Assembly (NCBI RefSeq): GCF_004761975.1
Contig: NZ_RQII01000039.1
Coordinates: 1 to 56,877 of the forward strand
DNA length: 56,877 bases
Origin: Planococcus koreensis
Lineage (GTDB): Bacteria; Bacillota; Bacilli; Bacillales_A; Planococcaceae
Reading direction: 5' to 3'
Of the stretch, positions 24,189-33,280 are shown piece after piece. Made by a program: the position numbers and the translations under genes. The stretch's first letter is position 1; the number at the start of each line of letters is the position of its first letter. Under the pieces are notes generated by a model, which searched no databases, had not been told where the DNA came from, and saw nothing but the letters and a program-made list of their open reading frames with translations.

Positions 24189-24950
24189 TTATACCTCGAG
24201 TTCAAGGCCGAACTCCTCTTTTAGGACTTTGACCTTTTCTTCCGGAGACAGGCTGCGCTTCTTTTTGCCGCCGTCTTCAGTGCGGATTAGGACATCTCCT
24301 GAAAGGGTGATGCGTCCATCTTCCGTCGCACGAGTCGCAAGGTCGTCGTGGGTAAATGTCGATTCGCTCGAGACCTGATTAAAGACGCAGCCTTCATGGA
24401 AGTCGGCAAGTTTCTTTTCATCGGTATTGAATCGGTATAAGATGCGCTCATCGCCCTCATCGCCGTTTTCTTGGCGAATCAATTGATAAAACCCATCTTC
24501 CAATTCCTCGATTCGGTAAGTTCCGCTATGGTCGGCGTGCCGTTCCCCGCCAAGAGGAATCGGGCTGACCGTTGAATCGCCGAATCCCACGTCAATCAAA
24601 TATGGCGTGTCCAATTCAACCAGAATGGCGGCATGGGTGTCTTTTTTAGCGGCGGTGCCATCGGGTTTCAAAACAGTAGCCGAAATGAGTTTGGCATCAA
24701 ATCCCAAATCTTGTAGCAGCCAATGGAACAAGCCGTTCAATTCATAACAGTAGCCGCCTCGCTTATGGTTGACGATTTTATCGAAAATCGTCTCCAGGTT
24801 CAGGTAAATCGGTTTTTTGCGGATCACGTCCAAGTTCTCGAAAGGCACGTGCTGCATATGCAGCGACTGGAGCTTGGCCAAATCCTGCAAATAAAGTTCT
24901 TCTACTGGGAATGCATGAAATCTTTTCAAGTATGCAGTGGAATCCATCAC
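24189..24950 (-). CDS. Arylamine N-acetyltransferase
   Basis: This 253-residue cytosolic enzyme transfers acetyl from acetyl-CoA to arylamines and hydrazines. The catalytic triad is visible: Cys68 in RGGYCYELNG, His106 in THAAIL and Asp120 in LIDVGFGD. The N-terminal HVPFENLDV segment also fits the family, as does the length. Translation probably starts at GTG 24950 nine bases after GGA; the next codon is an ATG. It lies 77 bases downstream of a formamidase-type gene on the same strand, so both may be co-transcribed, perhaps in handling of amides and amines. The end is marked by charged residues LKEEFGLELEV. Confidence 0.9.
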   Translation of the reverse strand: MMDSTAYLKRFHAFPVEELYLQDLAKLQSLHMQHVPFENLDVIRKKPIYLNLETIFDKIVNHKRGGYCYELNGLFHWLLQDLGFDAKLISATVLKPDGTAAKKDTHAAILVELDTPYLIDVGFGDSTVSPIPLGGERHADHSGTYRIEELEDGFYQLIRQENGDEGDERILYRFNTDEKKLADFHEGCVFNQVSSESTFTHDDLATRATEDGRITLSGDVLIRTEDGGKKKRSLSPEEKVKVLKEEFGLELEV

Positions 24951-25027
24951 ATGAATCTTTCCTTTCAGCGGCAGCTTTTGATAAAGTTGCCTTCAGTTAT
25001 TTTAAGGGATAGAACTTTATGGATACG

Positions 25028-25963
25028 TCAGCGGATAACGCCATGGGGCAGAATAGCATGTACGCCTTTTACGCCATTGACGACTTGGGTGATACGCAGA
25101 TCTACTGCGACACTGGCCAAAGCGGTCGCTTCGGTTTTAGAGATTGCATAAAATTCCTGCATCAATTCCACAATGCCATTTAAAGCGGTGGCTGCCGCTT
25201 CGTTCAAATCTTCATCAAAGCCGAAAGCAATCCAGCCCGCTGGTGTATTTGCACGCGGCATCTCCAACGTCCAATCTTCGTGGAGGATCAGCGTCACGTC
25301 AACGAAATCCATTGGGCATTCAATGGCAGTGCCCGAACTTTCGCCATCGCCTTGCAGTGCATGTCCATCGCCTAAGGAAAACATGGCGCCGTCTACTTCA
25401 ATCGGCAGAAACAGGCTGCTGCCGCGCACCAGCTCTTTGCAATCGATATTGCCGCCGACAGAACGGGGCGGTTTGGTACTGAATATGCCATCTTCTGAAG
25501 GCGCATTGCCCATCAGCCCGAGAAAAGGCGAGAGACCGACACGGAATTCTTTCTCGCCGATGACGCAGCTGCCAGTCATTTGCCGGGCGTTCAGTTTCCA
25601 GTCCAGCTGCACTCTCTCAGAATCCAGCAATTGAAGTTTTTCGTTTTGCCAGCTGGGGAGCTTGCCGGCCCAATTTGTGCCATACCAGCCTGGCTGCAAG
25701 TCATTTGTCCGGATCTCGAGCACCATTCCCGGTTTGGCACCCTCGATTTTGATCGGACCGATCATCGGATGCAAGGGCTGGTCTTCTTGTTCACGGGAAG
25801 ACAGCAATTGTTTTGGCTGATCAGGGGAGGGCGAATACCCCCATTTGATATCCGGTGTCGAAACTTGTATCGTGTCGCCAGATTGGACGGTTAAAATCGG
25901 GCTGTAATGTTTGCTGAATGAAGAATGCAAATTCTTGTTTTCCAACGGAATGATATGGATCAC
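25028..25963 (-). CDS. Acetamidase/formamidase family amidohydrolase
   Basis: This 311-residue protein is of the FmdA_AmdA family, which hydrolyses short amides to the acid and ammonia. Recognisable parts are the beta-rich N-terminus with QSGDTIQVSTPDIKWGY, HPMIGPIKIEGAKPGMVLEI and the central GDGHALQGDGE segment with likely metal-binding His/Asp residues, followed by CPMDFVDVTL. It starts at GTG 25963 with AAAGGAG six bases upstream. It is the first gene of a leftward pair with the arylamine N-acetyltransferase. The substrate cannot be narrowed from sequence. Confidence 0.87.
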   Translation of the reverse strand: MIHIIPLENKNLHSSFSKHYSPILTVQSGDTIQVSTPDIKWGYSPSPDQPKQLLSSREQEDQPLHPMIGPIKIEGAKPGMVLEIRTNDLQPGWYGTNWAGKLPSWQNEKLQLLDSERVQLDWKLNARQMTGSCVIGEKEFRVGLSPFLGLMGNAPSEDGIFSTKPPRSVGGNIDCKELVRGSSLFLPIEVDGAMFSLGDGHALQGDGESSGTAIECPMDFVDVTLILHEDWTLEMPRANTPAGWIAFGFDEDLNEAAATALNGIVELMQEFYAISKTEATALASVAVDLRITQVVNGVKGVHAILPHGVIR

Positions 25964-26180
25964 ATAAAAGCTCCTTTCGGCTTTCTGATTTGATTGATGA
26001 GGAGTATATACTAAATACTGGCATGCTATACGGTTTATTGTATACCCATAAAAAGAAGAAATTAAGTTTTTGCTTGTGCTGTTTTTTATTTTTCCGCTTA
26101 AAGACCGAAACTTGGGGGTATAAAAAACTAACCGGAAAAATTAAAATCGATTATAGGATTGAAAAGTGGGGGAATTATTT

Positions 26181-26723
26181 ATGGACACAATGAACAGAGG
26201 AATCATTACATCATTATCAGCAATTGGGATAGCCCAAGCATTGAAAATCGTAACGCATAAAAAATTATCAGGCCGTTGGGACTTGAAACAGGCGTTTACA
26301 ACAGGCGGCATGCCAAGTTCGCATTCGGCCGGCGTTTCTGCGCTTGCTTCCTATGTGGCTGCAAATAAAGGGACGGGCCATACGGAAACAGCCTTAGCCG
26401 TCATATTCGGCACCATCGTCATGTATGATGCCCAAGGGATCCGCCGCCATACCGGTGAGATTGCACGGCTTGTCAACGACCTGGAAGACAGCTTTGTTAC
26501 ATTGAGCGGAGATTTTCCGAGCCTTGAATTTGAAAAGCGCGACAGCGAGCTGAAAGAGCTTTTGGGCCACCAGCCGATCGAAGTGTTGGGCGGCGCATTA
26601 TTCGGCACAATGGTCGGCTTGCTGTCAGCGAAAATCGAAAATGACGAACGCCGTCAAAAGAGGCGGGCACGCAAGAAGTCCGGGGCCCGCTACGAACTTG
26701 CTGAAAGAAAACGCCGTTCTTAA
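26181..26723 (+). CDS. Divergent PAP2-family membrane protein (YuiD-like, DUF212)
   Basis: This 180-residue protein is related to acid phosphatase/vanadium-haloperoxidase folds. The N-terminal hydrophobic helix is followed by GGMPSSHSAGVSALASYVA, the family's conserved block, and by a DAQGIRRHTGEIA motif. Two more hydrophobic helices follow, then a very basic C-terminal tail (RRQKRRARKK). It is probably a membrane lipid-phosphate phosphatase relative, though no member's reaction is firmly known to me. The ATG at 26181 follows GTGGGGGA; an upstream in-frame reading to 26166 would absorb that site. Confidence 0.85.
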   Translation: MDTMNRGIITSLSAIGIAQALKIVTHKKLSGRWDLKQAFTTGGMPSSHSAGVSALASYVAANKGTGHTETALAVIFGTIVMYDAQGIRRHTGEIARLVNDLEDSFVTLSGDFPSLEFEKRDSELKELLGHQPIEVLGGALFGTMVGLLSAKIENDERRQKRRARKKSGARYELAERKRRS

Positions 26724-26732
26724 AACAATACC

Positions 26733-26770
26733 AAAAAACGCGTCCCGTATCATAAGGGGACGCGTTTTTT
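26733..26770. terminator. Bidirectional terminator between YuiD-like and TVP38 genes
   Basis: AAAAAACGCGTCCC (26733-26746) pairs with GGGACGCGTTTTTT (26757-26770). The A run at one end and T run at the other serve the convergent genes. Confidence 0.93.
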
Positions 26771-26795
26771 GATTTTATTCCAAGTAAGAACAAGG

Positions 26796-27413
26796 CTATA
26801 AAGGCAGCCTGAATTTATGCATTTTGCCAAGGAGCGCATACAAGCCTGCCAGCATAAGGATCATCCCTAAGGTCAAGTACCAAGGCATTTCTGAAATGGC
26901 CTCGCCGAATGCTGTGTAGATAATTGCAGGCAAAATGACTCCGAGAAGGGAAAAATACATGTATTCCTTGAAATTTTTCGTCATTTCCATCAAGTATAAC
27001 GACAACAGGTGGAAATGGACAAAGGGCATTATCCGCAGAATCATTACTTGGCCTACGGAAATGGTTCTGCCAGGCAGCACTTTGTTTTTCAAGGAACGAA
27101 TCTTCTGTTCGAATTTCGGGAATTTGCGAATAAAAAGATAAAAAAAGTAGTTCATCAATGCTAAGCCGATAAAGTTATAAATAGAGCCTTGCACAAAGCC
27201 GAAAAGGACGCCGCCAGCTATGCATACGACAATTACCGGCAAAAATAACAGAGGCCGAAGCAAATGGAGCAAGATGAAAAGAGGCGGCGCAAGCCAACCC
27301 ATTTCGGTGATAGTGGATTCCAGATCCAGCAGGAAATTTTCCATAAAGCGTGCTCCAGTCTTTTTGTGTTTATCAACAAAGTGTTTATTGCAGAGAGAAT
27401 TTTTAACATCCAT
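26796..27413 (-). CDS. TVP38/TMEM64 (SNARE-associated, DedA-like) membrane protein
   Basis: This 205-residue integral membrane protein has five or six hydrophobic segments. The family core is visible at CIAGGVLFGFVQGSIYNFIG and in the later VMILRIMPFVHFHLLSLYL, where the Arg-x-x-Pro pair is conserved. Relatives in the DedA superfamily act in lipid (C55-P or phospholipid) translocation or membrane homeostasis; the role here is not shown. The start at 27413 has AAGGAG six bases upstream. A second in-frame ATG at 27344, also with a GGAG, would give 182 residues and a start closer to the first helix. Confidence 0.8.
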   Translation of the reverse strand: MDVKNSLCNKHFVDKHKKTGARFMENFLLDLESTITEMGWLAPPLFILLHLLRPLLFLPVIVVCIAGGVLFGFVQGSIYNFIGLALMNYFFYLFIRKFPKFEQKIRSLKNKVLPGRTISVGQVMILRIMPFVHFHLLSLYLMEMTKNFKEYMYFSLLGVILPAIIYTAFGEAISEMPWYLTLGMILMLAGLYALLGKMHKFRLPL

Positions 27414-27550
27414 TTAATGCTCCTTACCAAATGTTACGCCAAGTATGGGAGAAAGTAAAAAAAGCGGCTTGCATAACGAAGCGGAATAATCGTAGAAATC
27501 TCTTCATTATGTTAAAATAAGGATATCGAACAAAGAAGGGAAGTGTGCGT

Positions 27551-28252
27551 ATGATAAAGAGCCGACGCTTTTATCCTCTCCGAAATGGAGCCGCATCGTC
27601 TTCCGGAGGGACGAAAAAAGGCTTGCGCCTTAAGCATATTGTAATCTTGGGGGATTCGGTTGCCTATGGCTATGGCACGAGAGGCGGGATTGCCACATAT
27701 TTGAAAGAAACATTTCCGGACAGCAATGTGATCAATCTCGGCATCAATGGCCTGACGAGCAACGGACTGATTGACCGGCTCAGTTCCAGCAGATGGAACC
27801 ACCATATCAGCAAGGCGGATTTGGTGCTGTTGAACATCGGCGGCAACGACTTGCTTCGCGGCTTCCACGGAGCAGGGGCAAAAGGACTGATCCGCCAATT
27901 TGCGGGCATCCGGCGGACATACCGCAATAATCTTTTGGCCATTTACCGCCACATCCGTGAATTGAATCGTGAAGCGCTTATCGTCCAAAACGATTTGTAC
28001 AATTCAATGAAAAAAGAAGTGCAGTATTTCGGTTTCACTGGCATCATGCTGCGTGTGTGGAATAAGGCAATCGGCGAAGAAGGCATCATTATTTCCCGAA
28101 CCCAACCGATGGGCAAGAACACCGCCATCTGGCTGGATGATATCCATCCGAATGATGAAGGCTATAAAATCATGCACGAACTTTTGCTGAAAACATTGGC
28201 TGCCACCGGCTACGATATCCATGAGCTCGATGAATTGCAGCAGTCAAATTAA
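27551..28252 (+). CDS. SGNH/GDSL-family hydrolase
   Basis: This 233-residue esterase or lipase has the four SGNH blocks: VILGDSVAYGYG (nucleophile Ser36), the glycine in INLGINGLTSN, GGNDLLRG (Asn99) and DDIHPNDEGY near the C-terminus with the catalytic Asp/His. No signal peptide is obvious; the N-terminus is basic (MIKSRRFYPLR). The ATG at 27551 is ten bases after AAGGG; a GTG at 27545 is also in frame. The natural ester is unknown. The gene stands alone with its own terminator. Confidence 0.87.
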   Translation: MIKSRRFYPLRNGAASSSGGTKKGLRLKHIVILGDSVAYGYGTRGGIATYLKETFPDSNVINLGINGLTSNGLIDRLSSSRWNHHISKADLVLLNIGGNDLLRGFHGAGAKGLIRQFAGIRRTYRNNLLAIYRHIRELNREALIVQNDLYNSMKKEVQYFGFTGIMLRVWNKAIGEEGIIISRTQPMGKNTAIWLDDIHPNDEGYKIMHELLLKTLAATGYDIHELDELQQSN

Positions 28253-28268
28253 AAGAAAATTTCCCTGC

Positions 28269-28302
28269 CAGCCGCCAACTTCCATGGGCGGCTGTTTTTT
28301 TT
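28269..28302 (+). terminator. Terminator after the SGNH hydrolase gene
   Basis: CAGCCGCC (28269-28276) pairs with GGCGGCTG (28287-28294), followed by T8. Confidence 0.92.
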
Positions 28303-28442
28303 CGTGCGAATAAAAAGAATATTGACTATTTTAAATTATAGTAATAACATAATAAAATGTTTGCAGATAAAATTACGATGGCATGACTGGGCAAATGGCC
28401 AGAGTCCATACAAGAGCGAATTTACTTTTAGGCATGGCGTTT

Positions 28443-28456
28443 TGTAAGCGATTACG
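28443..28456 (+). promoter_or_regulatory. cre-like box upstream of cstA
   Basis: TGTAAGCGATTACG matches the cre consensus TGWNANCGNTNWCA at all but the last defined position. It lies 57 bases before the start codon. Catabolite control of a carbon-starvation transporter is biologically sensible, but the promoter could not be placed with confidence. Confidence 0.5.
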
Positions 28457-28512
28457 GCTTCTCAGACTCATCGAAGTTCTATTCTGAAACCAATAAGATA
28501 AGGGGTGACAAA

Positions 28513-29943
28513 ATGATCACGTTTTTAGCATCGATTGTTATTTTGGTCGCGGCGTATTTCACTTACGGCAAATACATAGAAAAATTATTCGGACCAGCTG
28601 AGTCGAGAAAAACACCGGCCTACGCTAACCGCGACGGCATCGATTTCGTGCCAATGAACAAACACAAGAATGCCATGATCCAATTACTGAATATCGCCGG
28701 AACAGGACCGATTTTCGGTCCTATCATGGGTGCATTGTACGGCCCAGTCGCGTTTTTATGGATTGTCCTCGGTTCCATTTTTGCCGGTGCCGTGCATGAC
28801 TATTTGACGGGCATGATTTCGATTCGCAATAAAGGGGCGCATATACCAGAACTTGCGGGCAAATTTTTGGGGCAAGCTTCCAAACATGTTGTTAACTTTT
28901 TCGCTTTATTGCTGCTGTTATTGGTCGGTACCGTCTTCGTTACGACGCCGGCATCGCTATTGTCCATTTTAATGGACGGCAAAGTAGCGGTCGGCGTGCT
29001 GATCGGAGTGATCTTCGTTTATTATTTCCTGTCGACAGTATTGCCGATCGACAAAATTATCGGCCGCCTGTATCCGTATTTCGGAGCCATTCTTTTGCTC
29101 GGGACGTTCGGCGTCGGCATCGGCTTGTTGTTCTCGGATTACAAAATCCCTGAATTGTCATTGACGAATATGCATCCGGGGAACTTGCCGATTTTCCCGA
29201 TTTTGTTCTTCACGATTACTTGCGGGGCGCTGTCCGGTTTCCACGCAACACAATCGCCGATCATTTCCCGCACAACGCAAAACGAATCACAAGGCCGTTA
29301 CATTTTCTACGGCATGATGATTGCTGAAGCGATCATTGCGATGATCTGGGCAGCTGCCGCTATGAGTATTTTCGATGGCCAAAGTTTGAGCGGCCTCATT
29401 TCTTCAGGAACGCCTTCGGCAGTCGTCAACGAAGTTTCCATGACATTGCTCGGAGCGGTCGGGGGGACGATTGCTGTTCTAGGAGCAATCGTACTGCCAA
29501 TCACTTCGGGAGATACCGCTTTCCGCGCTGCGCGTTCAATCATTGCGGATTATATCAAATTGGATCAGCAGAAAATCATGAAACGCTTAATCATTGCCGT
29601 GCCGCTTTTCGCAATCTCGCTGATTCTGACGCAAATCGATTTCAATTTGCTGTGGCGTTATTTCTCATGGGCGAACCAAGCAACCGCATCAATCGCATTG
29701 TGGATTGCGACGATGTACTTGTACATTCAAGGTAAAAACTACCTGGTGTCGATGGCCCCTGCCGTCTTTATCACGTACATGGTATTTGTCTATATCCTGA
29801 ATCAGAAAATCGGGTTTAACCTTGATTTGAATGTTTCCTACATCATAGGAATATTCCTGACAGCAGCCATTATCGGAATGTTTTACGCGAAAGCGCGCCA
29901 GAATCGCGTTAACGATGTTAAAACTTCTGTGGTTGTGGAATAA
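28513..29943 (+). CDS. cstA: Carbon-starvation protein CstA family transporter
   Basis: This 476-residue membrane protein has about a dozen TM segments and the CstA N-terminal block: YANRDGIDFVPMNKHKN, QLLNIAGTGPIFGPIMGA, and GAVHDYLTGMISIRNKG. It contains the mid-protein GFHATQSPIISRTT and GGTIAVLGAIVLPITSGDTA motifs. Family members import pyruvate or peptides when preferred carbon is short. It is of the shorter class, lacking the extended C-terminus of the approximately 700-residue enterobacterial protein. A near-perfect cre lies upstream and a palindromic terminator directly downstream. RBS AAGGGG precedes the ATG. Confidence 0.88.
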   Translation: MITFLASIVILVAAYFTYGKYIEKLFGPAESRKTPAYANRDGIDFVPMNKHKNAMIQLLNIAGTGPIFGPIMGALYGPVAFLWIVLGSIFAGAVHDYLTGMISIRNKGAHIPELAGKFLGQASKHVVNFFALLLLLLVGTVFVTTPASLLSILMDGKVAVGVLIGVIFVYYFLSTVLPIDKIIGRLYPYFGAILLLGTFGVGIGLLFSDYKIPELSLTNMHPGNLPIFPILFFTITCGALSGFHATQSPIISRTTQNESQGRYIFYGMMIAEAIIAMIWAAAAMSIFDGQSLSGLISSGTPSAVVNEVSMTLLGAVGGTIAVLGAIVLPITSGDTAFRAARSIIADYIKLDQQKIMKRLIIAVPLFAISLILTQIDFNLLWRYFSWANQATASIALWIATMYLYIQGKNYLVSMAPAVFITYMVFVYILNQKIGFNLDLNVSYIIGIFLTAAIIGMFYAKARQNRVNDVKTSVVVE

Positions 29944-29945
29944 GC

Positions 29946-29975
29946 AAAAAGCGGACTCAGCTGAGTCCGCTTTTT
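29946..29975. terminator. Palindromic bidirectional terminator between cstA and gntR-type genes
   Basis: AAAAAGCGGACTCAG is followed immediately by its exact reverse complement, giving a 30-bp perfect palindrome between convergent genes. Confidence 0.92.
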
Positions 29976-30004
29976 AATTTGGGCAGAAATTGTGCAATTG
30001 GCTG

Positions 30005-30700
30005 TCAATGCGTGTCCAGTTCAAGCATGATCCGGTCAATGTGCTGCTCCATCAACTTTTTTGCGCGCTGCGGGTCTTGTTGGGCAATAGCTGCATAGAT
30101 TTCGTAATGTTCAGCGTAAGTATCAGCGTGACGGCTGGCATCTGTGAATCGATGGCGCCGCGTTGCACGAATAGTATCTTCGAGTCTATTGGCAAGCGTC
30201 TCCACCATTTCAATCAGCAAAGGATTCCGCGAGGCCCGGACGATCTGCATATGGAAATCCACGTCAGCTTGAACGCCGGACTCTTCATCGTTAAAAGAAT
30301 CATGCATGTGCGCCAGCGCACGGCGCATGCCTTGAAGGTTTTCTTCGCCCGCGCGCTGGGCTGCCAGTGATGCTGATTCGACTTCCAGCGCACGGCGCAA
30401 TTCAAGCATTTCATGCACCAGATGGCTTTCGGTTTTTTCAATCAGCGAGCCCAGCTGCCTGCCCAGCATCGCCACTTCAGGCGTTTTGATGTAGCTACCT
30501 CCGCCATGCCGGATTTCCACTGAACCTGCCATCTGCAAAGCTTTTAGCGCTTCTCTGACCGATGTGCGGCTAACGCCGAACCGGCTCGACAATTCCCGTT
30601 CTGAAGGGAGGCGGTCTCCCGGTGCCATGTTCTCTTCGATAAAGAAAAGTTCTATTTTTTCAACGATCAGTTCATAAGTTTTCCTTTTTGGTGCGTTCAT
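30005..30700 (-). CDS. FadR-subfamily GntR regulator of the 2-hydroxyacid operon
   Basis: This 231-residue regulator has an N-terminal winged HTH with MAPGDRLPSERELSSRFGVSR and TSVREALKALQMAGSVEIRHGGG, and a C-terminal all-helical FCD domain (about 85-225). The FCD carries metal/ligand residues in DVDFHMQIVRAS and EHYEIYAAI. It diverges from a gene pair for a FAD-linked 2-hydroxyacid dehydrogenase and a BASS transporter. The palindrome ATTGGT-TGG-ACCAAT just downstream of their promoter matches the operator class of LldR/PdhR-like FadR regulators. It therefore probably represses that operon until a hydroxyacid such as lactate or glycolate binds. RBS AAGGAG precedes its ATG. Confidence 0.88.
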   Translation of the reverse strand: MNAPKRKTYELIVEKIELFFIEENMAPGDRLPSERELSSRFGVSRTSVREALKALQMAGSVEIRHGGGSYIKTPEVAMLGRQLGSLIEKTESHLVHEMLELRRALEVESASLAAQRAGEENLQGMRRALAHMHDSFNDEESGVQADVDFHMQIVRASRNPLLIEMVETLANRLEDTIRATRRHRFTDASRHADTYAEHYEIYAAIAQQDPQRAKKLMEQHIDRIMLELDTH

Positions 30701-30778
30701 TAGAACCTCTCCTTAAACGCTTTTACTGATTAAACCTTAACAATGGTTGACAGAATAATCAATGTCAGAAAATTTGTA

Positions 30779-30828
30779 TTGAATTTTTCAGACAATTATG
30801 TATAATGAACTCTATTGGTTGGACCAAT
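30779..30828 (+). promoter_or_regulatory. Promoter and GntR operator of the hydroxyacid dehydrogenase operon
   Basis: TTGAAT (30779-30784), a 16-base spacer and TATAAT (30801-30806) make a good sigma-A promoter. ATTGGT-TGG-ACCAAT (30814-30828) begins at about +1, so a bound FadR-type repressor would block transcription. A partial cre-like sequence (CATAAGCGCTTTCA, 30833-30846, two mismatches) follows. Confidence 0.75.
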
Positions 30829-30880
30829 TTTGCATAAGCGCTTTCATCCATAATTATGTACACGTAAGGAGCGGAACAGC

Positions 30881-32278
30881 ATGGCGAATATTCAAGAGGC
30901 GTTAACGGCATTAACAGCTTTTCTGACAAGCGAACAGGTGACGGTCAACGAAACTGTCCGGGAACTTCACGGCAGAGATGAATCTTACCACGGCCAGCAA
31001 TTGCCGGACGTCGTTGTTTTTCCGGAAACGGCAGAGCAAGTCAGCCGTATTATGAAAGTTTCAAAGCAATTTCAAGTACCTGTCATCCCATTCGGTTTGG
31101 GATCGAGTTTGGAAGGACATGTCATCCCGGTTACCGGGGGCATCACGATCGATTTCTCGCTCATGGACAAAGTATTGGCAGTCTATGAAAAGGATTTTCT
31201 GGTGAAAGTACAGCCAGGGGTCACCCGCACGCAATTGAATAAGGAACTGAAGAAATATGGCTTGTTCTTCTCGGTCGACCCCGGAGCGGATGCGACGCTT
31301 GGCGGCATGGTGGCGACGAATGCGAGCGGCACTACTTCAGTCAAATACGGAGTCATGCGCGACCAGGTAAGGGATCTGGAAGTCGTGCTGGCGGATGGCA
31401 CCATCATCCACACCGGCAGCATGGCAGCGAAATCGTCTTCAGGCCTCCATCTGAACGGATTGTTTACCGGTTCTGAAGGGACACTCGGCTGCTTTACAGA
31501 GATGACGCTGCGGGTTTATGGCATTCCGGAGCATGTCACGGCGGCGCGTGCCTCGTTCCCGACGGTCAATGACGCAGTGGAAGCGGTTGTCTCGATCTTG
31601 CAGGCAGGCATTCCAGTGGCGCGCGTTGAATTGGTTGACGAAGAATCGATCCGCCAAGCGAATAAATTCAGCGATACCGCATATCCAGAAAAACCGGCAT
31701 TGTTTTTGGAATTTCACGGAAATGAAGCCGGTTTGAAACAAGATGTCGAGTTCATGGAAGAAATCGTCCACGGGCATGGCTGTGAAGAAATCGAATTCGA
31801 GACTGACAACGCGGCTCGCAACCGTTTATGGGAAGCACGCCATAATCTGGCATACGCTTATATCCATGGCTACCCCGGTAAAAAGATGATGGTGACCGAT
31901 GTCTGCCTGCCGATTTCAGCACTCGCTGGCGCTGTACGCCATGCGCGCGAAAACCTGAATACACTCGGCTTGACCGGCGGAATCGTGGGACATGTCGGAG
32001 ACGGCAATTTTCATACCTTGCTGATGATGGACATGAATGATGCTGTGGAAGTGGCGAAAGCGCAGGAATTCAATGAACGCATCGTCCTTTACGCACTTGA
32101 GCGCGGCGGTACGTGCACAGGTGAACACGGCGTCGGCATCGGCAAGCAGAAATACCAGCTCCAAGAGCACGGTGCAGCCCTGCAAGTCATGGAAAAAATC
32201 AAACAAGCATTGGATCCGGACAATCTATTGAATCCGTATAAAAATGTGAAACCAGAAACGAAGGGGGCAGTTCTATGA
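30881..32278 (+). CDS. FAD-binding 2-hydroxyacid dehydrogenase (GlcD/D-lactate dehydrogenase type)
   Basis: This 465-residue flavoenzyme oxidises a D-2-hydroxyacid (D-lactate or glycolate) to the 2-oxoacid. The PCMH-type FAD domain (about 40-215) includes VIPFGLGSSLEGHVIP, VDPGADATLGGMVATNASGT and FTGSEGTLGCFTEM. The C-terminal substrate-capping domain ends with GHVGDGNFHTLL and GGTCTGEHGVGIGKQKY, the conserved His/Glu metal and catalytic region. It is a single-subunit form without GlcE/GlcF neighbours, so electrons may go to another acceptor. The start follows AAGGAG. It overlaps the next gene by four bases (ATGA), so the transporter is translationally coupled. Confidence 0.88.
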   Translation: MANIQEALTALTAFLTSEQVTVNETVRELHGRDESYHGQQLPDVVVFPETAEQVSRIMKVSKQFQVPVIPFGLGSSLEGHVIPVTGGITIDFSLMDKVLAVYEKDFLVKVQPGVTRTQLNKELKKYGLFFSVDPGADATLGGMVATNASGTTSVKYGVMRDQVRDLEVVLADGTIIHTGSMAAKSSSGLHLNGLFTGSEGTLGCFTEMTLRVYGIPEHVTAARASFPTVNDAVEAVVSILQAGIPVARVELVDEESIRQANKFSDTAYPEKPALFLEFHGNEAGLKQDVEFMEEIVHGHGCEEIEFETDNAARNRLWEARHNLAYAYIHGYPGKKMMVTDVCLPISALAGAVRHARENLNTLGLTGGIVGHVGDGNFHTLLMMDMNDAVEVAKAQEFNERIVLYALERGGTCTGEHGVGIGKQKYQLQEHGAALQVMEKIKQALDPDNLLNPYKNVKPETKGAVL

Positions 32279-33270
32279 AAATGCTGGAAACGATCAGCGC
32301 ATTTGCAGGTAAATATTTTGCCGTTTGGGTCATTTTAATCGCAGTCATCGCTTTTTTGGTGCCTGAACCGTTTCTCGGCTTCGGCGCATACATCGCCATC
32401 TTGCTCGGAGTGGTCATGTTCGGTATGGGACTGACATTAAAGCCTGTCGATTTTAAAATCGTCTTGACGAATCCAATTCCGGTATTGATCGGTGTAGCCG
32501 CTCAATTTGTCGTGATGCCATTGGCCGCTTTTGCCATTGCATACTTGTTGCAGCTGCCTCCTGAACTTGCTGCAGGGCTTGTCTTGCTTGGCTGTGTGCC
32601 AGGCGGGACCGCTTCGAACGTCATGGTGTATCTGGCGAAAGGGAATTTGGCGCTATCGGTTGCGATGACATCGCTTTCGACGTTGATGGCTCCGATCATG
32701 ACGCCATTATTGCTCTTGCTATTGGCGGGGCAATGGCTGCCGGTTGATCCGGTTTCTATGTTCATGTCCATCATCCAGGTGATCATCATCCCGATTGCAT
32801 TAGGCTTGCTTGTCCAACGTTTCTTCCCGGTTATCGTCGGCAAAAGCATCGCGATTGTCCCGCTCATCTCGGTTGCGGCGATTTTGATCATCGTTTCAGC
32901 AGTTACTGCGGCTAACGCTGCTAACGTCATTAGCGCAGGATTCGTGGTGTTCCTGGCGGTGTTCCTGCATAACGGTGTCGGCTTGCTGTTAGGGTATGCC
33001 ATTGCCACTGCCATGGGGCTCAGCGAGAATGACCGCCGGGCAATCTCACTTGAAGTCGGCATGCAGAACTCCGGTTTGGGTGTCGCGCTTGCGACAGCGC
33101 ATTTCAGCCCGCTTGCTGCACTTCCAAGCGTTTGGGGCGCAATCTGGCATAATATCTCCGGTCCGATCCTGGCGACGATCTGGTCCAAAAAGCCGGCCGG
33201 AACTGAAACAGCAAAACAGCGGAAACGCAATCTTCAAGCAGCACCTGCCGAATTGAAAAGCGGCAAATAA
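32275..33270 (+). CDS. BASS-family (bile acid:Na+ symporter-like) transporter
   Basis: This 331-residue membrane protein has about ten TM segments. Family marks are GMGLTLKPVDFKIVL, LLGCVPGGTASNVMVYLAKGN (the crossover helix region) and LEVGMQNSGLGVALATAHF. BASS proteins move organic anions with Na+; plant members carry pyruvate or glycolate and some bacterial ones pantoate. Coupling to a hydroxyacid dehydrogenase suggests that this one carries lactate, glycolate or the corresponding oxoacid; this is an inference from context only. The gene begins inside the stop of the dehydrogenase gene and ends at a terminator. The C-terminal tail is short and basic. Confidence 0.87.
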   Translation: MKMLETISAFAGKYFAVWVILIAVIAFLVPEPFLGFGAYIAILLGVVMFGMGLTLKPVDFKIVLTNPIPVLIGVAAQFVVMPLAAFAIAYLLQLPPELAAGLVLLGCVPGGTASNVMVYLAKGNLALSVAMTSLSTLMAPIMTPLLLLLLAGQWLPVDPVSMFMSIIQVIIIPIALGLLVQRFFPVIVGKSIAIVPLISVAAILIIVSAVTAANAANVISAGFVVFLAVFLHNGVGLLLGYAIATAMGLSENDRRAISLEVGMQNSGLGVALATAHFSPLAALPSVWGAIWHNISGPILATIWSKKPAGTETAKQRKRNLQAAPAELKSGK

Positions 33271-33280
33271 CGATTTATTT

